NCBI GenBank assembly: GCA_934217675.1
Contig: CAKQCV010000039.1
Span: 1 to 24,661, forward strand
Reading direction: 5' to 3'
Origin: an uncultured Prevotella sp.
Lineage (GTDB): Bacteria; Bacteroidota; Bacteroidia; Bacteroidales; Bacteroidaceae
DNA: 24,661 nt
The notes under the pieces: model-generated
What the model saw: only the letters and a program-made list of their open reading frames with translations
Databases searched by the model: none
Told to the model about the DNA's origin: nothing
In this document: positions 21,699 through 24,661 of the stretch, one piece after another
Numbering within the stretch: position 1 is the stretch's first letter
Layout of the letters: each line of letters begins with the position of its first letter
Program-made: the position numbers and the translations under genes

Positions 21699-24661
21699 TT
21701 ATTTATTTAAGCTTTTGTCAAGTTGATCCTGTAATGCTCCAGCCACATAAGGGTTTGTATACTGTTTAACCTCAGAGTCAACGGATGCATTGTTGTCCTC
21801 AAACTTGAGTGGCTTGATCTTCTCCTGAATTGTCTGGAAAATGTAGAACAATGCAGGAACCACCATGATTTGGCAAAGCATACCAATAAGCATACCGCCT
21901 ACGGCTGCTGCTCCAAGAGTCATGTTTCCGTTGTAACCTACACCCCATGGCATGAGCAAAGGTAGCAAACCGATAATCATGGCGAGTGATGTCATCAAAA
22001 TAGGACGCAGACGAGCTGAAGCTCCAAGTACTGCCGACCAAGAGATAGCCATACCTGTTTGACGGCGTTCAAGGGCGAACTGCACGATAAGGATGGCGTT
22101 CTTTGCCAAAAGTCCCATCAACATAATCAAGGCAATCTGCATATAGATGTCGTTGTTCTTTCCAAACATGTTTGTGAACAGGAATGCTCCAGCAAGACCG
22201 AATGGAATAGACAAGATAACAGATAACGGCAATATGTATGACTCGTACTGTGCTGACAAAATCAAGTATACGAATGTTAGACACAGAGCGAAGATAATTG
22301 CTGTAGAGTTTGATGACTCTTGCTCTGTACGTGTCAAACCTGAGAATTCGTATGTATAACCTGTTGGCAATGATGTCTTGGCAACTTCTTCCATAGCCTT
22401 AATAGCATCACCAGTAGAGTAACCGCTTGCTGCAGATGCGTTCACGTTGATTGATGTGAACAAGTTGAAACGGTCGATTTCCTGTGGACCATATACACGG
22501 CTCAAGTTTACATATTCCTTAATAGGAGACATCTCGCCTGTTTGTGTGCGGACATAAATGTTGTCAAGACTCTTCAAGTCTGCACGGTCTTTTGGAGCTG
22601 CCTGTATATATACACGGTAAAGCTTTCCGTATGAGTTGAAGTTACTTGCATACATACCTCCGTAATAACCCTGCATAGTAGTTAATACTGTGCTTGGGTC
22701 GATTCCGCTCTGCTTACACTTAGCAACGTCAACATCTATCTTATACTGTGGATACTTTGTATCGTAAGATGTCATGGCATTGCTGATTTCCGGACGCTTG
22801 TTAAGCTCACCGATAAATTTCAGAGTAATATCATAGAACTTGTTCACATCGCCTCCAGTGCGGTCCTCCATTGAGAAGGTCATACCATTGGTTGCAGAGA
22901 ATCCTTGTACCATAGGTGGCTGGAAGGCAAGAATCTGTGCGCCCTTGATTGCTGCAGTCTGTTTGTAAATCATACCAAGCACCATAGTAGAACCGAGGTT
23001 GTGAACACCGATATATTTCAGTGGTCCCTCAAGTTTCTGACGCTCCTCGAATGATTTAAGCTTGATAATGAAAGTACCTTGGTTTGAACCTTGACCGGCG
23101 ATAAAGTTGTAACCGGTCACACGCATACGGCTCTGTATTGCTGGGTTTGTAGCAAGCATGCGGTCAACCTCGTCCATTACTTCGTTGGTCTTCTTCATAG
23201 AAGTTCCAGGAGGGGTTGATATAGTACAGAATACAGTACCGGTATCTTCGTCAGGAACAAGACCAGTCTTTGTCGTTGTCATAAGGATAGCCATTGCAGC
23301 AATACCTACAACAACAGCTCCAATTGCTATTATTGGGCGTTCAACCAAATGGCGTACACCCTTTGTGTATTTTGCTTGAACTTTTCCATAGGCAGCATTG
23401 AATGATGTATGGAAACGGTCAATCATAGACATCTTGCGCTCAGAACCGTCTTCATTCTTTGGCTTCAGCAAGATAGCACAAAGTGCAGGAGACAGTGTTA
23501 AGGCGTTGAGGGCAGAGATGATAATAGCGATAGCCATTGTCGTACCAAACTCTCGGTAGAAAGCTCCTGATGTTCCTCCCATGAATGATACTGGGATAAA
23601 TACGGATGCCATAACGAGAGTAATTGAGATAATGGCTCCTGAAATTTCGTTCATGGCGTCAATTGATGCTGATTGTGCAGACTTGTATCCTAAGTCAAGT
23701 TTTGCATGCACAGCTTCGACAACCACAATGGCATCATCCACAACGATGGCAATTGCAAGCACAAGGGCAGCGAGTGTCAAAAGGTTCAGAGAGAACCCAA
23801 ATACATACAGGAAGAAGAATGTACCAATCAATGATACAGGCACTGCAATCAGAGGGATAAGTGTGGAACGTGTATCTTGCAAGAAGATATATACCACGAT
23901 GAACACCAAAATGAATGCTTCAAACAATGTCTTTATAAGGTCCTCGATAGATGCAAAGAGGAACTCGGTTACGTCTTGCATCACATCGAAGTGCAAGCCT
24001 GGAGGCATTGTTGCCTCTGACTCTTTCAACAGCTTCTTTATGTTTGTTGCAATATCTGTTGCGTTAGAGCCGGCAGTCTGGGTTACCATCATTGTGATAG
24101 ATGGCTTACCATTGTTCTTTGATTCTACTGTGTATGAAAGTGCACCCATCTCAACACGTGCCACATCCTTTACGCGGATTGTTTGACCGTCTTGTGTTGA
24201 TTTAATAATCATATCACCAAATTCCTCAGGAGTCTTTAAACGTCCTTTATAGCGGAATGTATACTGGTATTGCTTGTCGCTTTGTTCGCCGACTGAACCT
24301 GGGGCTGCTTCAATATTCTGTTGAGACAACACTCCTGTAAGGTCTGTTGGAATTAATCCGTAGCTCTTCATCTTAACAGGATCAATCCATAAGCGCATTG
24401 TATAGTCTCTTGATGAGAAGCACTGACATTCACCAACACCATTCACACGCTTGATAGCAGGAATAACGTTGATATTTGCATAGTTGTACAAAAACTCGTC
24501 ACCATAACGGTCGTCGTCAGCAGTTAGACCAAAGAGCAAAACGGTTGATGACTGGCGCTTAAATACAGTTACACCGGCTTTGGTAACTTCTGCTGGTAGT
24601 AGAGCTGAAGCTTGGGATACACGGTTCTGTACATTGACCTGACACATGTCAGGGTCCATGC
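21699..24661 (-). CDS. RND efflux pump, AcrB/MexB-type inner-membrane subunit (5' partial)
   Basis: This proton-driven transporter moves amphiphilic compounds from the periplasm or inner membrane to the outer-membrane channel. The 986 residues seen run to the window edge; the first codon in frame is an internal Met in DPDMCQVNVQNRV, a stretch that in AcrB lies about 100 residues into the protein, so the start is outside. The relay aspartates are in AIVVDDAIVVVEAV (residues 308-309 here, AcrB Asp407-Asp408), and the partner Lys is in LLAKNAILIVQFA. Two large periplasmic loops and the expected membrane helices are present with no break. The homotrimer pairs with an adaptor, expected upstream, and the TolC-type lipoprotein downstream. 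The C-terminal extension ends in NPYVAGALQDQLDKSLNK. Confidence 0.95.
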   Translation of the reverse strand, partial: MDPDMCQVNVQNRVSQASALLPAEVTKAGVTVFKRQSSTVLLFGLTADDDRYGDEFLYNYANINVIPAIKRVNGVGECQCFSSRDYTMRLWIDPVKMKSYGLIPTDLTGVLSQQNIEAAPGSVGEQSDKQYQYTFRYKGRLKTPEEFGDMIIKSTQDGQTIRVKDVARVEMGALSYTVESKNNGKPSITMMVTQTAGSNATDIATNIKKLLKESEATMPPGLHFDVMQDVTEFLFASIEDLIKTLFEAFILVFIVVYIFLQDTRSTLIPLIAVPVSLIGTFFFLYVFGFSLNLLTLAALVLAIAIVVDDAIVVVEAVHAKLDLGYKSAQSASIDAMNEISGAIISITLVMASVFIPVSFMGGTSGAFYREFGTTMAIAIIISALNALTLSPALCAILLKPKNEDGSERKMSMIDRFHTSFNAAYGKVQAKYTKGVRHLVERPIIAIGAVVVGIAAMAILMTTTKTGLVPDEDTGTVFCTISTPPGTSMKKTNEVMDEVDRMLATNPAIQSRMRVTGYNFIAGQGSNQGTFIIKLKSFEERQKLEGPLKYIGVHNLGSTMVLGMIYKQTAAIKGAQILAFQPPMVQGFSATNGMTFSMEDRTGGDVNKFYDITLKFIGELNKRPEISNAMTSYDTKYPQYKIDVDVAKCKQSGIDPSTVLTTMQGYYGGMYASNFNSYGKLYRVYIQAAPKDRADLKSLDNIYVRTQTGEMSPIKEYVNLSRVYGPQEIDRFNLFTSINVNASAASGYSTGDAIKAMEEVAKTSLPTGYTYEFSGLTRTEQESSNSTAIIFALCLTFVYLILSAQYESYILPLSVILSIPFGLAGAFLFTNMFGKNNDIYMQIALIMLMGLLAKNAILIVQFALERRQTGMAISWSAVLGASARLRPILMTSLAMIIGLLPLLMPWGVGYNGNMTLGAAAVGGMLIGMLCQIMVVPALFYIFQTIQEKIKPLKFEDNNASVDSEVKQYTNPYVAGALQDQLDKSLNK

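Noticed and set aside
23581..24186. 201-residue antisense frame within the RND pump gene
   Set aside because: It is a long shadow frame opposite conserved pump codons with a Thr/Ser/Ile-rich composition and no recognisable domain.

Overview
The window looks like chromosomal core DNA of a Bacteroidales bacterium, most likely Prevotella or a close Prevotellaceae relative. The reasons are the gene families (PorX and PorW of the type IX secretion system, a DUF4834 protein, a short pyruvoyl-type Psd beside PssA), the low-GC AT-rich spacers, the near absence of Shine-Dalgarno sites, and promoters that fit the Bacteroidetes consensus TTTG-N19-21-TAnnTTTG. The genus call is inference. I see no tRNA, rRNA, CRISPR array, insertion sequence, prophage or obvious recent transfer.

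Layout. Bases 1-78 are the 3' end of an AraC-type regulator. Bases 213-2611 (minus) hold psd, pssA, a DUF4834 membrane protein and a small cytoplasmic FKBP prolyl isomerase, giving phosphatidylethanolamine synthesis plus two small genes. Divergent promoters at 2655-2733 separate this group from dnaE and trxA (plus). tadA (minus) converges on trxA at a shared terminator. Bases 7737-14546 (minus) form a compact aroA-porW-porX-tsaE unit: shikimate pathway, a T9SS outer-membrane-associated lipoprotein, the T9SS response regulator/phosphodiesterase, and the tRNA t6A ATPase. A radical SAM protein and an MscS-type channel follow on the plus strand (14820-16592).

Bases 16713-19065 (minus) carry a two-gene unit: a galactitol-type PTS IIC permease with no IIA or IIB gene beside it, then a KduI uronate isomerase that has a clear Sec signal peptide while keeping all four predicted metal ligands. 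This exported KduI plus orphan EIIC pair is the most unusual functional unit here. Bases 19445-24661 (minus) are an efflux operon: an RND pump (5' end outside the window), an outer-membrane TolC/OprM-type lipoprotein, and a stand-alone LpxA-like acyltransferase as last gene.

Three intergenic spacers (about 90-179, 7567-7690 and 19270-19356) carry related elements built from CCCTCAC/GTGAGGG blocks. Each lies just past the stop codon of the last gene of a minus-strand unit. They look like a dispersed non-coding repeat family.
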